Assembly: GCA_910584395.1 (NCBI GenBank)
Contig: CAJUAS010000023.1
Coordinates: forward strand, 1-30,809
From: an uncultured Oscillospiraceae bacterium
GTDB taxonomy: Bacteria; Bacillota; Clostridia; Oscillospirales; Oscillospiraceae
Reading direction: 5' to 3'
Length of the DNA: 30,809 nucleotides
The notes beneath the pieces are model-generated. The model was not told where the DNA came from, did not search any database, and was given only the letters and a program-made list of their open reading frames with translations. A program made the position numbers and the translations under genes. Positions 23,197-30,809 of this stretch are shown here, piece by piece (within the stretch, counting starts at the first letter, position 1; every line of letters starts with the position of its first letter).

Positions 23197-24231
23197 GTGA
23201 AGAGATCTCCCACAAACCTTCCGGAAGGGCTGGTCATTCCTCTTTTGTCGTGGTACAATGAGGAGAAACGCGACCTTCCTTGGCGGCGGGACCCCACGCC
23301 CTATCACGTTTGGCTGTCCGAGATCATGCTCCAGCAGACCAGAGTCGCCGCCGTGCTGGACTACTACCGCCGCTTTCTGGACGCCCTGCCCACCGTGGCC
23401 GCTCTGGCGGCCTGCAGCGAGGATGCGCTGATGAAGCTGTGGCAGGGGCTGGGCTACTATTCACGCGCCCGTAATCTCCAAAGAGCGGCAAAGATCATCA
23501 CAAGCGACTACGGCGGGGTCTTCCCCGACGACTACGCCGCCATTCGCGCTCTCCCCGGCGTGGGGGACTACACCGCCGGGGCGATCTCCTCCATTGCCTT
23601 CGGTCTGCCCCATGCGGCGGTGGACGGCAACGTCCTGCGGGTGGCCGCCCGCCTCACCGCCGACAGCCGGGACATCGCCGCTCCGGAGACCAAACGCTCG
23701 GTCACCGCCGCGCTGGAGGAGATCCTTCCCCGGAGCGTCCCCGGCGACTTCAACCAAGCGCTGATGGAACTGGGGGCGACGGTTTGCCTGCCCAACGGCG
23801 TACCCCTGTGCCAAAAATGCCCGGTGCGGGAGTTCTGTCAGGCGTACCGCCGGGACTTGACCGCGTCCATTCCTGTGAAAGCCCCGAAACAGGCGCGGAA
23901 AGCGGAAGAACGGAACGTGTACCTGATTTTTTTTGACCGCAGAGTGGCTTTGCGCCAACGCCCCGGCAGGGGTCTGCTGGCAGGGCTGTGGGAATACCCC
24001 AACGCGCTGTCCCCCAGCGCGCCCCCCGTTTCCGGAAAGGCGGACTTTGCCCTCACCGCCAAGCACATCTTCACCCACATTGAGTGGCATATGACGGCGT
24101 ACACGGTAGAGGCGGAGACAGACGCTCTGCCTGAGGACTGGGTGTGGGCGGACAGACGCGATCTGGCAGAGAAATACTCCGTCCCCAGCGCGTTTCAGGC
24201 CTTTTCCCACATCGTGAGACAACACCTATAA
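23197..24231 (+). CDS. mutY: A/G-specific adenine DNA glycosylase
   Basis: A 344-residue base-excision enzyme that removes adenine mispaired with 8-oxoguanine. The HhH-GPD core shows E42 in VWLSEIMLQQTRV, the hairpin LPGVGDYTAGAI (119-130) and catalytic D143 in AAVDGNVLRVAARL. Four cysteines bind a [4Fe-4S] cluster as C197-x7-C205-x2-C208-x5-C214, with one residue more in the first gap than E. coli's x6. The C-terminal NUDIX-like domain (about 230-344) that reads 8-oxoG is present. GTG at 23197 is chosen because AGGAGG (23185-23190) is six bases upstream; the ATG at 23191 touches that site. It is divergent from the dcw cluster. Confidence 0.95.
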   Translation: MKRSPTNLPEGLVIPLLSWYNEEKRDLPWRRDPTPYHVWLSEIMLQQTRVAAVLDYYRRFLDALPTVAALAACSEDALMKLWQGLGYYSRARNLQRAAKIITSDYGGVFPDDYAAIRALPGVGDYTAGAISSIAFGLPHAAVDGNVLRVAARLTADSRDIAAPETKRSVTAALEEILPRSVPGDFNQALMELGATVCLPNGVPLCQKCPVREFCQAYRRDLTASIPVKAPKQARKAEERNVYLIFFDRRVALRQRPGRGLLAGLWEYPNALSPSAPPVSGKADFALTAKHIFTHIEWHMTAYTVEAETDALPEDWVWADRRDLAEKYSVPSAFQAFSHIVRQHL

Positions 24232-24249
24232 AGAAAAGGTGGTATCAGC

Positions 24250-24831
24250 ATGGCAAAACTGTATTTCCGTTACGGCGTGATGGGTTCCAGCAAGTCCGCC
24301 AACGCCCTGATGGTGCGCTATAACTACGAAGAGCGCGGCCAAAAGGCCCTGATGGTCAAGCCCAGCATCGACCAGCGGGAGGGCAAGGCCATTGTCAACT
24401 CCCGCATCGGCCTGAGCTACCCCTGCGTGTGGTTTGACGAGCTGCGGGTCATGCCCGAGGGCGAGATCAAGTCCTACCAGTGCATCATCGTGGACGAGGC
24501 CCAGTTTCTCTCCAGAGAAGAGGTGGACTTCATCACCCACATCGTGGACGACTGGAACGTCCCTGTGATCTGCTACGGTCTCCGGGCCGACTTCAAGGGC
24601 GACCTGTTCCCCGGATCTCAGGCCCTTTTGGCCACCGCCGACATCATCGAGGAGGTCAAGACCATCTGCTGGTGCGGCCGCAAGGCCACCTGCAACGCCC
24701 GCTTCGACGAGACGGGCAAGGTCTTGAAGGAGGGGGAGCAGGTGGTGCTGGGGACGAACGACAAGTACATCGGCCTGTGCCGCCGCCACTGGAAGGCGGG
24801 GGATCTTGGCCCGGACTTTCATGCCGAATAA
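24250..24831 (+). CDS. tdk: Thymidine kinase (type II)
   Basis: A 193-residue salvage enzyme that phosphorylates thymidine with ATP. The lasso and phosphate-binding parts fit the family: IIVDEAQFL with catalytic Glu (D82-E83-A84-Q85), CWCGRKAT (140-147) and CRRH (177-180) of the zinc ribbon, and NYEERGQKALMVKPSID. The P loop is GVMGSSKS (9-16), where the usual Gly before the invariant Lys15 is Ser14; I recall similar loops in related Clostridia, so it may be a lineage trait. AAAGGTGG precedes the ATG by seven bases. It lies 18 bases after mutY and its end overlaps the next gene. Confidence 0.93.
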   Translation: MAKLYFRYGVMGSSKSANALMVRYNYEERGQKALMVKPSIDQREGKAIVNSRIGLSYPCVWFDELRVMPEGEIKSYQCIIVDEAQFLSREEVDFITHIVDDWNVPVICYGLRADFKGDLFPGSQALLATADIIEEVKTICWCGRKATCNARFDETGKVLKEGEQVVLGTNDKYIGLCRRHWKAGDLGPDFHAE

Positions 24832-25711
24832 GGCCATGCTCTGCACCCTCTGTCCCCGGCGGTGCGGCGCGGCGCGGGATGAGACCCGCGGCGAGGGCCG
24901 CTGCCGCCAGCCCGCTCTCCCCGTGGTGGCCCGCGCGGCTCTGCACCGTTGGGAAGAGCCGGTCATTTCCGGCAAGGGCGGCGCGGGGACGGTGTTTTTC
25001 TCCGGCTGCGCCCTCGACTGCGTCTTTTGTCAAAATGACCCCATTAGCCACAGGGACTTCGGCAAGATCGTCACTGTGGAGCGGTTGGCGGAAATTTTTC
25101 GCGAGCTGGAGGCCCAAGGGGCGGAAAACATTGACTTGGTCAACCCCACTCACTTTGCCCACGTTCTCCCCAAGGCCATCAAGGAGAGCGGCGTGTCCGT
25201 TCCCTTTGTGTGGAATTCCGGGGGCTACGACCGCGTGGAGGTCATCCGCGCCCTCTCCCCCTATATTCAGGTGTGGCTGCCCGACCTGAAGTACCTCACC
25301 CCCGCCCGCGCCGCCAAGTATTCCGGCGCGGCGGATTACCCCCAAGCGGCAACGGCCGCCATTTTGGAGATGGCCGCCTGCTCCGGCCCGGCAGTCATGG
25401 AAAACGGACTTCTGAAGCGGGGCGTTCTCATCCGCCACCTGCTTCTCCCCGGCGGCCTCCCCGAGGCCAAGGCGGTGATGGACTGGGTGGCCGAACACTT
25501 TCCCCACGGGGAGGTTTTGTTTTCCCTCATGGGGCAGTACATCCCCTGCGGCGATCTTTCCGCCTGCCCGGAGCTTTCCCGCACCGTGCGGCCCAGTGAG
25601 CTGCGCCACGCGGTGGACTATATGGAGGCTTTAGGTCTTGCGGGCTTTACCCAAGACGCCGCCTCCGCCGACGCAGAATATATCCCTTCCTTCGATTTGA
25701 CTGGAGTGTAG
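24821..25711 (+). CDS. Radical SAM protein, PflX-like (COG1313 type)
   Basis: A 296-residue iron-sulphur enzyme related to pyruvate formate-lyase activating enzymes. The radical SAM triad is C63-x3-C67-x2-C70 in FFSGCALDCVFCQN. An N-terminal cysteine set (C8, C11, C15, C28 in LCTLCPRRCG and GRC) may hold a further metal site, as in this subfamily. VNPTHFAHVLPKAI and the later PDLKYL and RHLLLPGG segments are typical. The substrate is unknown; no glycyl-radical enzyme other than nrdD is in the window. The start is not certain: ATG at 24821 overlaps the end of tdk by 11 bases, while TTG at 24806 has GGAAGG nine bases upstream. Confidence 0.85.
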   Translation: MPNKAMLCTLCPRRCGAARDETRGEGRCRQPALPVVARAALHRWEEPVISGKGGAGTVFFSGCALDCVFCQNDPISHRDFGKIVTVERLAEIFRELEAQGAENIDLVNPTHFAHVLPKAIKESGVSVPFVWNSGGYDRVEVIRALSPYIQVWLPDLKYLTPARAAKYSGAADYPQAATAAILEMAACSGPAVMENGLLKRGVLIRHLLLPGGLPEAKAVMDWVAEHFPHGEVLFSLMGQYIPCGDLSACPELSRTVRPSELRHAVDYMEALGLAGFTQDAASADAEYIPSFDLTGV

Positions 25712-25714
25712 CAT

Positions 25715-27103
25715 ATGCCGAATCAATTGGGCCGCAGCCGTCTTTCCATTATGTGGCGGCTGGCTTGGCCCGCCATCATTGAACAGGTCTTGAGTACCAT
25801 GGTCAGCTATGTAGACGCGGCCATGGTGGGTGCGCTGGGCAAGACGGCCTCTGCCGCCGTGTCCGTCAACGCCGCGCCCATGTGGCTCATCAACGGCGTG
25901 CTGGCAGGGGTGGCGACGGGCTACGCGGTTCAGGTGTCCCACGCCGTAGGCGCGGGGGACGATGAACAGGCCAAAGCCGTCATCCGCCAAGGGGTTTTGG
26001 CCTCCCTGTTCTGCGGTCTGGCCGCCTTCGCCCTCTACCGTTCGCTGGCTCATTTCCTCCCCAGGTGGCTGGGGGCGGTGGAGCCGGTGCTGGGCGAGGC
26101 GCGGAGCTATTTGAAGGTATACACCTACTGCCTCATTTTCGAGGGGGGCAGCGCCATTTTCTCCGCCATCCTGCGGTGCATGGGAAACACCAAGACCCCT
26201 CTGATCCTGAACACCGCCTCCAACGTCATCAACGTCATTTTGAACTTTTTCTTCATCTATGAGACCCGCACGGCGACCTTCTTCGGCAACACCATCGTCA
26301 TTCCCGGCGCGGGGATGGGGGTCACCGGGGCGGCGCTGGGCACCGTGTTCGCGTGGGCCTTCGCAGGGATCGTCACCCTGCTGTCGGCCCTGCGCCAAGG
26401 CGACCGTTATGCCATCCGCAAAGGGGAATCCTTCCGGCCGGACAAGGCCATCATCACCACCGCCGTCCGTCTGGGCCTCCCCTCCGCTGCGGAGCGGGCC
26501 ATGGTGAACATCGGGCAGGTGGCCATGACCGGCGTGGTGGCCGCCATCGACGACGGAATGAGCCTTGCCGCCAACAACATCGCCACCACCGCCGAAGGGC
26601 TGTGCTACCTCCCCGCCTACGGCATCGCCGCGGCCTCCACCGCCATGGTGGGCCAATCGGTGGGGGCGGAGAGCAAGGAGGACGCCCGGGCCTACGGCAC
26701 GCTGGCCGCCAAGCTGGGCTTTTTGCTGTGTATCGGCACCTCCATCTGCCTGTTCCTCTTTGCCTATCCGCTGGCCTCTCTCTTCAACACCGATCCGGAG
26801 GTGGTAGCCGAAGCGGCACGGATGCTGAAGATCGTCTCGGTGAGCGAGCCTTTCTTTGCCCTGTCCATCATCTACACCGGCGCGCTGCGGGGGGCGCGGG
26901 ACGTGCGCTTCCCCATGCTCGTGGGCCTCATCGCCATGTGGGGGGTGCGTATCCCCCTCGCCCCCCTTCTGGTGTTCGGCCTCAAGCTGGGTCTGGCGGG
27001 GGTTTGGATCGCCATGGCCGCCGATCTCATTCTCCGGGGCATTTTGTGTACCCTGCGCTGGCGAGGAACGCGCTGGGAACGGCGGGCATTTGAATTGGAA
27101 TAG
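25715..27103 (+). CDS. MATE family efflux transporter
   Basis: A 462-residue inner-membrane protein with about twelve helices in two pseudo-repeats, a multidrug/toxin extrusion antiporter driven by sodium or proton gradients. SIMWRLAWPAIIEQVLSTM at the N-terminus, VDAAMVGALGKTA, NTKTPLILNTASNVINVILNF in the first half and the matching AAERAMVNIGQVAM and GARDVRFPMLVGL in the second half are typical. The substrate cannot be inferred. It starts three bases after the radical SAM gene with GGAG about eight bases before the ATG, so it is the last sizeable gene of the mutY run. It is distinct from the SpoVB-like MOP protein at 5520-7121. Confidence 0.94.
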   Translation: MPNQLGRSRLSIMWRLAWPAIIEQVLSTMVSYVDAAMVGALGKTASAAVSVNAAPMWLINGVLAGVATGYAVQVSHAVGAGDDEQAKAVIRQGVLASLFCGLAAFALYRSLAHFLPRWLGAVEPVLGEARSYLKVYTYCLIFEGGSAIFSAILRCMGNTKTPLILNTASNVINVILNFFFIYETRTATFFGNTIVIPGAGMGVTGAALGTVFAWAFAGIVTLLSALRQGDRYAIRKGESFRPDKAIITTAVRLGLPSAAERAMVNIGQVAMTGVVAAIDDGMSLAANNIATTAEGLCYLPAYGIAAASTAMVGQSVGAESKEDARAYGTLAAKLGFLLCIGTSICLFLFAYPLASLFNTDPEVVAEAARMLKIVSVSEPFFALSIIYTGALRGARDVRFPMLVGLIAMWGVRIPLAPLLVFGLKLGLAGVWIAMAADLILRGILCTLRWRGTRWERRAFELE

Positions 27104-27122
27104 AAAAAAGGAGCGGTTTGAC

Positions 27123-27182
27123 ATGAAAGGGCGGGAAGAACCCATCCTCCGGGACGGCAAGGTCTGGGCCGGAGACGTATAA
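27123..27182 (+). CDS. Possible 19-residue small ORF
   Basis: An ATG-to-TAA reading frame of 19 residues (MKGREEPILRDGKVWAGDV) begins 19 bases after the MATE stop. It has a good AAGGAG site nine bases upstream and lies before the transcript's terminator. The peptide is charged and has no membrane segment. I recognise no family; it could be a real micropeptide, or the remnant of a lost gene of which ribosome site and start survived. Confidence 0.4.
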   Translation: MKGREEPILRDGKVWAGDV

Positions 27183-27221
27183 AGACAGACAGCGGCCTTT
27201 GCTTTTGCTGAAAAAATACCT

Positions 27222-27258
27222 AAAAACGGAGAGACGCTTTGGCGTCTCTCCGTTTTTT
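27222..27258 (+). terminator. Terminator of the mutY-MATE transcript
   Basis: AAAAACGGAGAGACGC (27222-27237) pairs perfectly with 27242-27257 around TTTG, followed by TTTTTT as part of the stem end. A strong, long stem, usable in both directions. Confidence 0.93.
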
Positions 27259-27345
27259 ATGCGCCGCAGGCCGTTTTTCTCCCCCGGCAAAAGGAACGAG
27301 ATACACATAGTTTTCATTCTTGAAAAATTTTTACCAATTTGTAAC

Positions 27346-27374
27346 TTGCCAAATCCTTCCCCTCCTGTTATAAT
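27346..27374 (+). promoter_or_regulatory. Promoter of the M60-type peptidase gene
   Basis: TTGCCA (27346-27351) and TATAAT (27369-27374) are 17 bases apart, and the -10 is extended (TGTTATAAT). This is one of the best promoters in the window. The leader of about 60 bases contains a small inverted repeat (CGCCC...GGGCG, near 27397-27411). Confidence 0.82.
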
Positions 27375-27441
27375 GTGTTATGTAACCTAAATAAACCGCC
27401 CTCCACGGGCGTAGTAGTCAAAAAAGAAAGGACGCTGCACC

Positions 27442-30400
27442 ATGAAAACCACCTCTCGCCTTTTGGCTCTCCTCCTGATCTTCGCAATGCTCCTCTCTCT
27501 GGGCACTGCGGCGCTGGCCGCCGAGCCTATGGTGCTGACCGCGCAGGCGGACAGTGTCGTCACCGGCTCGATCACCGTCACTCTCCGCATTGATTACGCC
27601 CAGCGGCTCAGTGAACTGGAGGCGCGCGACCTGCGCCTTGAGCTGTTCCGGGGCAACGCCTCTCTGGGGCAGATCCGTCTGGCTCAGCCGGGCGAGCAGG
27701 CCCTGATCGGCTACACCGCAACGGTTTCCGCCCGCAACGCCGACGGCGGCGAGCTGGGCGGCGGCCAGTGGCCCGCCGCGCTGGAGGTGGTGGTGGACGG
27801 CCTGCCTCAGGACGACTACAAGCTGAAGTTCACCGGCACGGGCTACCGGGAGTTTTCCCGGAACGTCACCTTGGCTGACTACGCCCTCCATGTGACCTTG
27901 GGCACGGGGGACGCCACCTTCACGCTGGGCGACGTCAACGGCGACGGGGCGGTCAACACCGCCGACCGCGCCGCTTATGACGCCGTCCTCGGCTCTGTCC
28001 AGCCCCAGCACCTTGCCGCCTACGACCTCAACGGCGACGGGGCGATCAATATTGTGGATTTGGCTTATGTCAACCGTTTGACCGCCGCGCAGGGCAGCGA
28101 CGCGCAGGTCAGCAACACCACCCTCCTTGCGCCCCCGGTGGACATGACCGAGACCGCCAAGCAGCTGGCCGCCGCCCAGACCACCGTTCAGGACGGCAAG
28201 CTGGACGACCTCTTTGTCAGCGGCAATCCCGGCGTTTCTCTGGCCGCCCCGGCCGGCAAGGACATCGTCCTCCCCCTGCCCTTAGAGGACGCGGTCTCCA
28301 CCGCTGAGCTGCGCCTGACCACCCCCCACGGCAGCGACGGCGAGATCCTCACCGGCTCTGTTCTGGTGGAGGACACGCGGGGGAACAGCACCCCCTACCC
28401 CTTTGATTACACCGCTCCCGAGGGCGTCCACGCCATTGGCGAAGGGGTGGACGGCGCAAAGGTCATCACCATCTCTCTGGGCAAGCGCGTCCCGGTGAAG
28501 AAGGTCACCATCACCGTCACCAAGACTGCCGGCGGCCAGTACGCCGCCGTGGAAAACATCCAGTTCCTTCAGGACATCGTCCCCGACGTGCCCGTCGCGC
28601 CCCACAGCTCCATCAGCTACAAGACCCTCAAGGTCGAGCCGGGCAGCGAATGCGTCACCCTGCGCTGGGGCGAACTGCCCAACGTCTCGGGCTATAAGGT
28701 TCTCTACTGGCCTGAGGATAAGGCGCAGGAGGTCAAGGAGCTTCATGTGGACGTGTCCACCGCCAAGGTCACCGGCCTCAAAAACCTCCAGACCTATGAC
28801 TTTACCGTCACCCCCACCGACGGCTCGTGGGAGGGCGTGCCCTCGGCGGTGATCTCCGCCACCCCCATGCCCGCCTCCGCCCCCGACAAGGTGGATATGC
28901 TCACCCTCAAGGCGCTGGACGCCTCCATCGCCGCAAGCTGGAAGCAGGGCAAGTCCGCCACCTATTACCGCGTCTACTACCGCGCGCAGGGGGACAGCGC
29001 TTGGGAGCAGTTTGCGGGCGACCTGACCGCCACCTCCGCCACCCTCACGGGGCTGGTCAACGACGTGACCTATGAGGTCAAGGTCGCCGCCTTCAACGCC
29101 ATCGGCCGCGGCCCTGACTCGGACATTTCCACCGCCACCCCCAAGGCCGTGAAGTATGAGCGGCCCGCCGGCATCCCCACCGCCGGGATCTTGGACGTCT
29201 CCAAGATCTCTTCCATCACGCTGGAGGACAGCGGCAACTATGACCGCAGCCAGTACACCGCCGACGCGCCCTTCTCCCCCAACAACATGATCGACGGCAG
29301 CTACCGCACCCACTGGACGGCCTCCAACTGGTGGCGCAACGAGCACGTCAACGTCACCTTCAAAGAGCCGGTGGATCTCCAGTCCATCTTCTGGGTGCCC
29401 CGTCTGGACAGCAGCTATCCCACCAACCTCCGGGCTTACAGCGTCCGGGTGTGGTATGAGGGGGAGGATCTGAACTCCAAGGGTCACCTCATCACCCCCG
29501 ACGAGAACCGGGGCGGCGTGGACAACGGCGGCACCGGCCGGGACGTGGACACTTGGCCCGGCGTGCGGGGCAACTGCGCCGTCACCAACTTCGCTATTCT
29601 GCCCTTCACCCCCGCCCAAAACGTCGTCAAGCTCAGCGTGGCAGTGGAACAGCGGGCTTATCTCACCGTCTCCTGCTCCCAGCTTCTCTTTATGGAATAT
29701 GACCCTGCCCACTGCCTGCCCACCGAGATCGACGCCCTGTTCGCCAACGATCTGCACACCGCCCTCCAGCCCGGTGTGACGCAGGAGCAGCTCGACGCCC
29801 TCACCGCCCGGCTGAACAGCGACGAAAAGAACTACTATGTGGACTGGAACACCATGGCCGACGAGCTGAAGCTGGCTGAAGAGCTGCTGAAGGGCGGCGT
29901 TTCCTCCGGTCTGGTAAAAACGGGCATCGAGAGCCGCAGCAGCTCCGCCGACAGCAAGTACTCTCAGGGCGGCAGCGTCCTCCAGCCCTTGGGCGTGGCC
30001 GCCACCGCCAAGCAGGAGCTGACCGTCTACGCCGACGGCATCCCTGAGGGCCAGACCGTCACCCTCTATGCGTCCCAGTTCAACGCCGAGGCCTCCACTT
30101 GGCTGGCTCAGATCGGCACGCTGGAAAACGGGCGCAATCTCTTCACCGTTCCCGCCATCGGCAGCCGCGCCGGATACAACGGCGGCAGCCTCTATGTCTC
30201 CTACGGCGGCTCTGATCCCGAAGGGATCTCCCTCCATGTTCGCCGCGCCGTGGTCATCCCCACGCTGGAGCTGGCCGACTGGTACAGCCGCACCGAGGTG
30301 GAGCGTCGGGACGCCATCGGCAGCTATGTGGACGCGCTGGCCGCCTACGTTTCCGCCGTCAAGATCACCGTCCCCCAAAAGGATTACCGCAACGTGACCG

Positions 30401-30809
30401 AGATCTCCACCCCCGTAGCCCTGCTCTCCCTCCCCGCTCTGGCGGTGAAGACTGCGCTGGGCAGCGGCGAGAGGGAGGAAAAGATCGACACCCTCTACGC
30501 CGCCATCGAGGCTTGGGAGGACATCATGGCCATCTGCAAGCGCACGCAGGGCATCGACAGGGTGTACGCCGAAAATGATATGCACACCCGCCAGAACGTC
30601 CGCTGCATGACCATGTTCGCCGGGGCGTTCATGTACGCCGCCGGCAACCACATCGGCATCGGGTACGGCTCTTGCGCCGGCATGGTCACTGCAAAGCCCC
30701 TCTCCCAGCTCCCGGAAAACGCCTCCGCCAACCGTCTCTTCGGCTGGGGCATCGCCCATGAGATCGGCCACAACATGGACAAGCTGGGCAAGGCGGAGAT
30801 CACCAACAA
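27442..30809 (+). CDS. Secreted dockerin-containing M60-like metallopeptidase (partial)
   Basis: The first 1122 codons of an exported multidomain protein; the 3' end is off the window. Residues 1-27 are a signal peptide (MKTTSRLLALLLIFAMLL..., cleavage after ALA). A beta-rich region (28-155) is followed by dockerin-type calcium loops DVNGDG (164-169) and DLNGDG (195-200). Two fibronectin-III-like domains cover about 385-475 and 477-570, and an F5/8C or CBM32-like domain about 590-755 (NNMIDGSYRTHWTASNWW). Then comes an M60/PF13402-like catalytic domain (from about 855) with the zinc motif H1106-E-I-G-H1110-NMD. Relatives cut O-glycosylated host proteins such as mucins. The downstream Glu ligand and any cell wall anchor cannot be seen. 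The ATG at 27442 follows AAAGGA. Confidence 0.85.
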   Translation, partial: MKTTSRLLALLLIFAMLLSLGTAALAAEPMVLTAQADSVVTGSITVTLRIDYAQRLSELEARDLRLELFRGNASLGQIRLAQPGEQALIGYTATVSARNADGGELGGGQWPAALEVVVDGLPQDDYKLKFTGTGYREFSRNVTLADYALHVTLGTGDATFTLGDVNGDGAVNTADRAAYDAVLGSVQPQHLAAYDLNGDGAINIVDLAYVNRLTAAQGSDAQVSNTTLLAPPVDMTETAKQLAAAQTTVQDGKLDDLFVSGNPGVSLAAPAGKDIVLPLPLEDAVSTAELRLTTPHGSDGEILTGSVLVEDTRGNSTPYPFDYTAPEGVHAIGEGVDGAKVITISLGKRVPVKKVTITVTKTAGGQYAAVENIQFLQDIVPDVPVAPHSSISYKTLKVEPGSECVTLRWGELPNVSGYKVLYWPEDKAQEVKELHVDVSTAKVTGLKNLQTYDFTVTPTDGSWEGVPSAVISATPMPASAPDKVDMLTLKALDASIAASWKQGKSATYYRVYYRAQGDSAWEQFAGDLTATSATLTGLVNDVTYEVKVAAFNAIGRGPDSDISTATPKAVKYERPAGIPTAGILDVSKISSITLEDSGNYDRSQYTADAPFSPNNMIDGSYRTHWTASNWWRNEHVNVTFKEPVDLQSIFWVPRLDSSYPTNLRAYSVRVWYEGEDLNSKGHLITPDENRGGVDNGGTGRDVDTWPGVRGNCAVTNFAILPFTPAQNVVKLSVAVEQRAYLTVSCSQLLFMEYDPAHCLPTEIDALFANDLHTALQPGVTQEQLDALTARLNSDEKNYYVDWNTMADELKLAEELLKGGVSSGLVKTGIESRSSSADSKYSQGGSVLQPLGVAATAKQELTVYADGIPEGQTVTLYASQFNAEASTWLAQIGTLENGRNLFTVPAIGSRAGYNGGSLYVSYGGSDPEGISLHVRRAVVIPTLELADWYSRTEVERRDAIGSYVDALAAYVSAVKITVPQKDYRNVTEISTPVALLSLPALAVKTALGSGEREEKIDTLYAAIEAWEDIMAICKRTQGIDRVYAENDMHTRQNVRCMTMFAGAFMYAAGNHIGIGYGSCAGMVTAKPLSQLPENASANRLFGWGIAHEIGHNMDKLGKAEITN

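Noticed and set aside
25631..27160. A 509-codon minus-strand frame opposite the MATE gene
   Set aside because: His/Gly/Arg-rich composition, no homology, fully overlapped by a clear transporter gene.
27380..27441. Small inverted repeat in the leader of the M60-type gene as a riboswitch
   Set aside because: The leader is only about 60 bases and holds one 5-bp stem, too little for any known riboswitch class.
28282..30771. An 829-codon open frame on the minus strand opposite the M60-type gene
   Set aside because: It is antisense to a gene with a signal peptide and recognisable domains, is Gly/Val/Asp-rich with low complexity, and has no ribosome site. Long antisense frames are expected in GC-rich DNA with strong third-position bias.
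1..30809. CRISPR arrays, insertion sequences, phage or defence genes
   Set aside because: No array-like direct repeats, transposase, integrase or defence motifs were seen anywhere; the only mobile-like trace is the short element at 9640-9673.

Overview
The window looks like chromosome from a GC-rich, anaerobic, Gram-positive member of the Clostridia, most likely Oscillospirales (Flavonifractor/Lawsonibacter/Oscillibacter-like). The reasons are a class III (oxygen-sensitive) ribonucleotide reductase, a dcw cluster in Firmicutes order with a SpoVD-type PBP carrying PASTA domains, a SpoVB-like flippase next to mazG and an HU gene, a MurE with the meso-DAP motif DNPR, strong AGGAGG ribosome binding sites, many GTG/TTG starts, and a secreted dockerin-containing M60-type peptidase. 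The genus call is an inference from gene content and composition.

Layout. (1) 1-9.3 kb is mixed housekeeping: the 5' end of nrdD under a pair of NrdR boxes, divergent degV, an FAD-Rieske oxidoreductase facing away from a short phosphopantetheinyl transferase, deoC with its own promoter, and a minus-strand run PNP - mtaD-like amidohydrolase - spoVB-like flippase - mazG - hup that ends at a strong terminator. (2) 9.4-10.3 kb holds a tRNA-Ser(GGA) with promoter and terminator, a small REP-like palindromic element, and an Ogt-type alkyltransferase gene. (3) 10.3-23.0 kb is a division and cell wall (dcw) cluster read on the minus strand: mraZ - rsmH - ftsL - spoVD/ftsI - murE - mraY - ftsW - murG - murA - ftsQ - ftsZ. 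murD, murF, murC, ddl and ftsA are not in it. mraZ is preceded by helically phased GTGGG repeats that resemble MraZ boxes, a terminator-like hairpin lies between ftsL and the PBP gene, and ftsZ has its own promoter. (4) 23.1-27.3 kb is a plus-strand run mutY - tdk - radical SAM (PflX-like) - MATE transporter - a possible 19-codon small ORF - terminator. (5) 27.35 kb to the end is a strong promoter and the first 1122 codons of a secreted multidomain protein (signal peptide, dockerin-like calcium repeats, two FN3-like domains, F5/8C-like domain, M60-type HEIGH motif). The window ends inside this gene.

How the genes fit together. The dcw cluster supplies the lipid-linked steps of peptidoglycan synthesis (MurE, MraY, MurG, plus MurA at the entry of the pathway) and the septal synthase FtsW-PBP with its FtsL/FtsQ partners and FtsZ. 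The nucleotide genes (nrdD, deoC, PNP, the mtaD-like deaminase, mazG, tdk) serve synthesis, salvage and sanitation of nucleotides. The last gene is probably an accessory secreted protease aimed at host glycoproteins or mucin. Apart from that gene and some regulatory details, the region is ordinary core genome. I see no CRISPR array, prophage, insertion sequence or defence system. No gene-free stretch exceeds 300 bases except 27104-27441, which holds the small ORF, a terminator and the promoter of the last gene.
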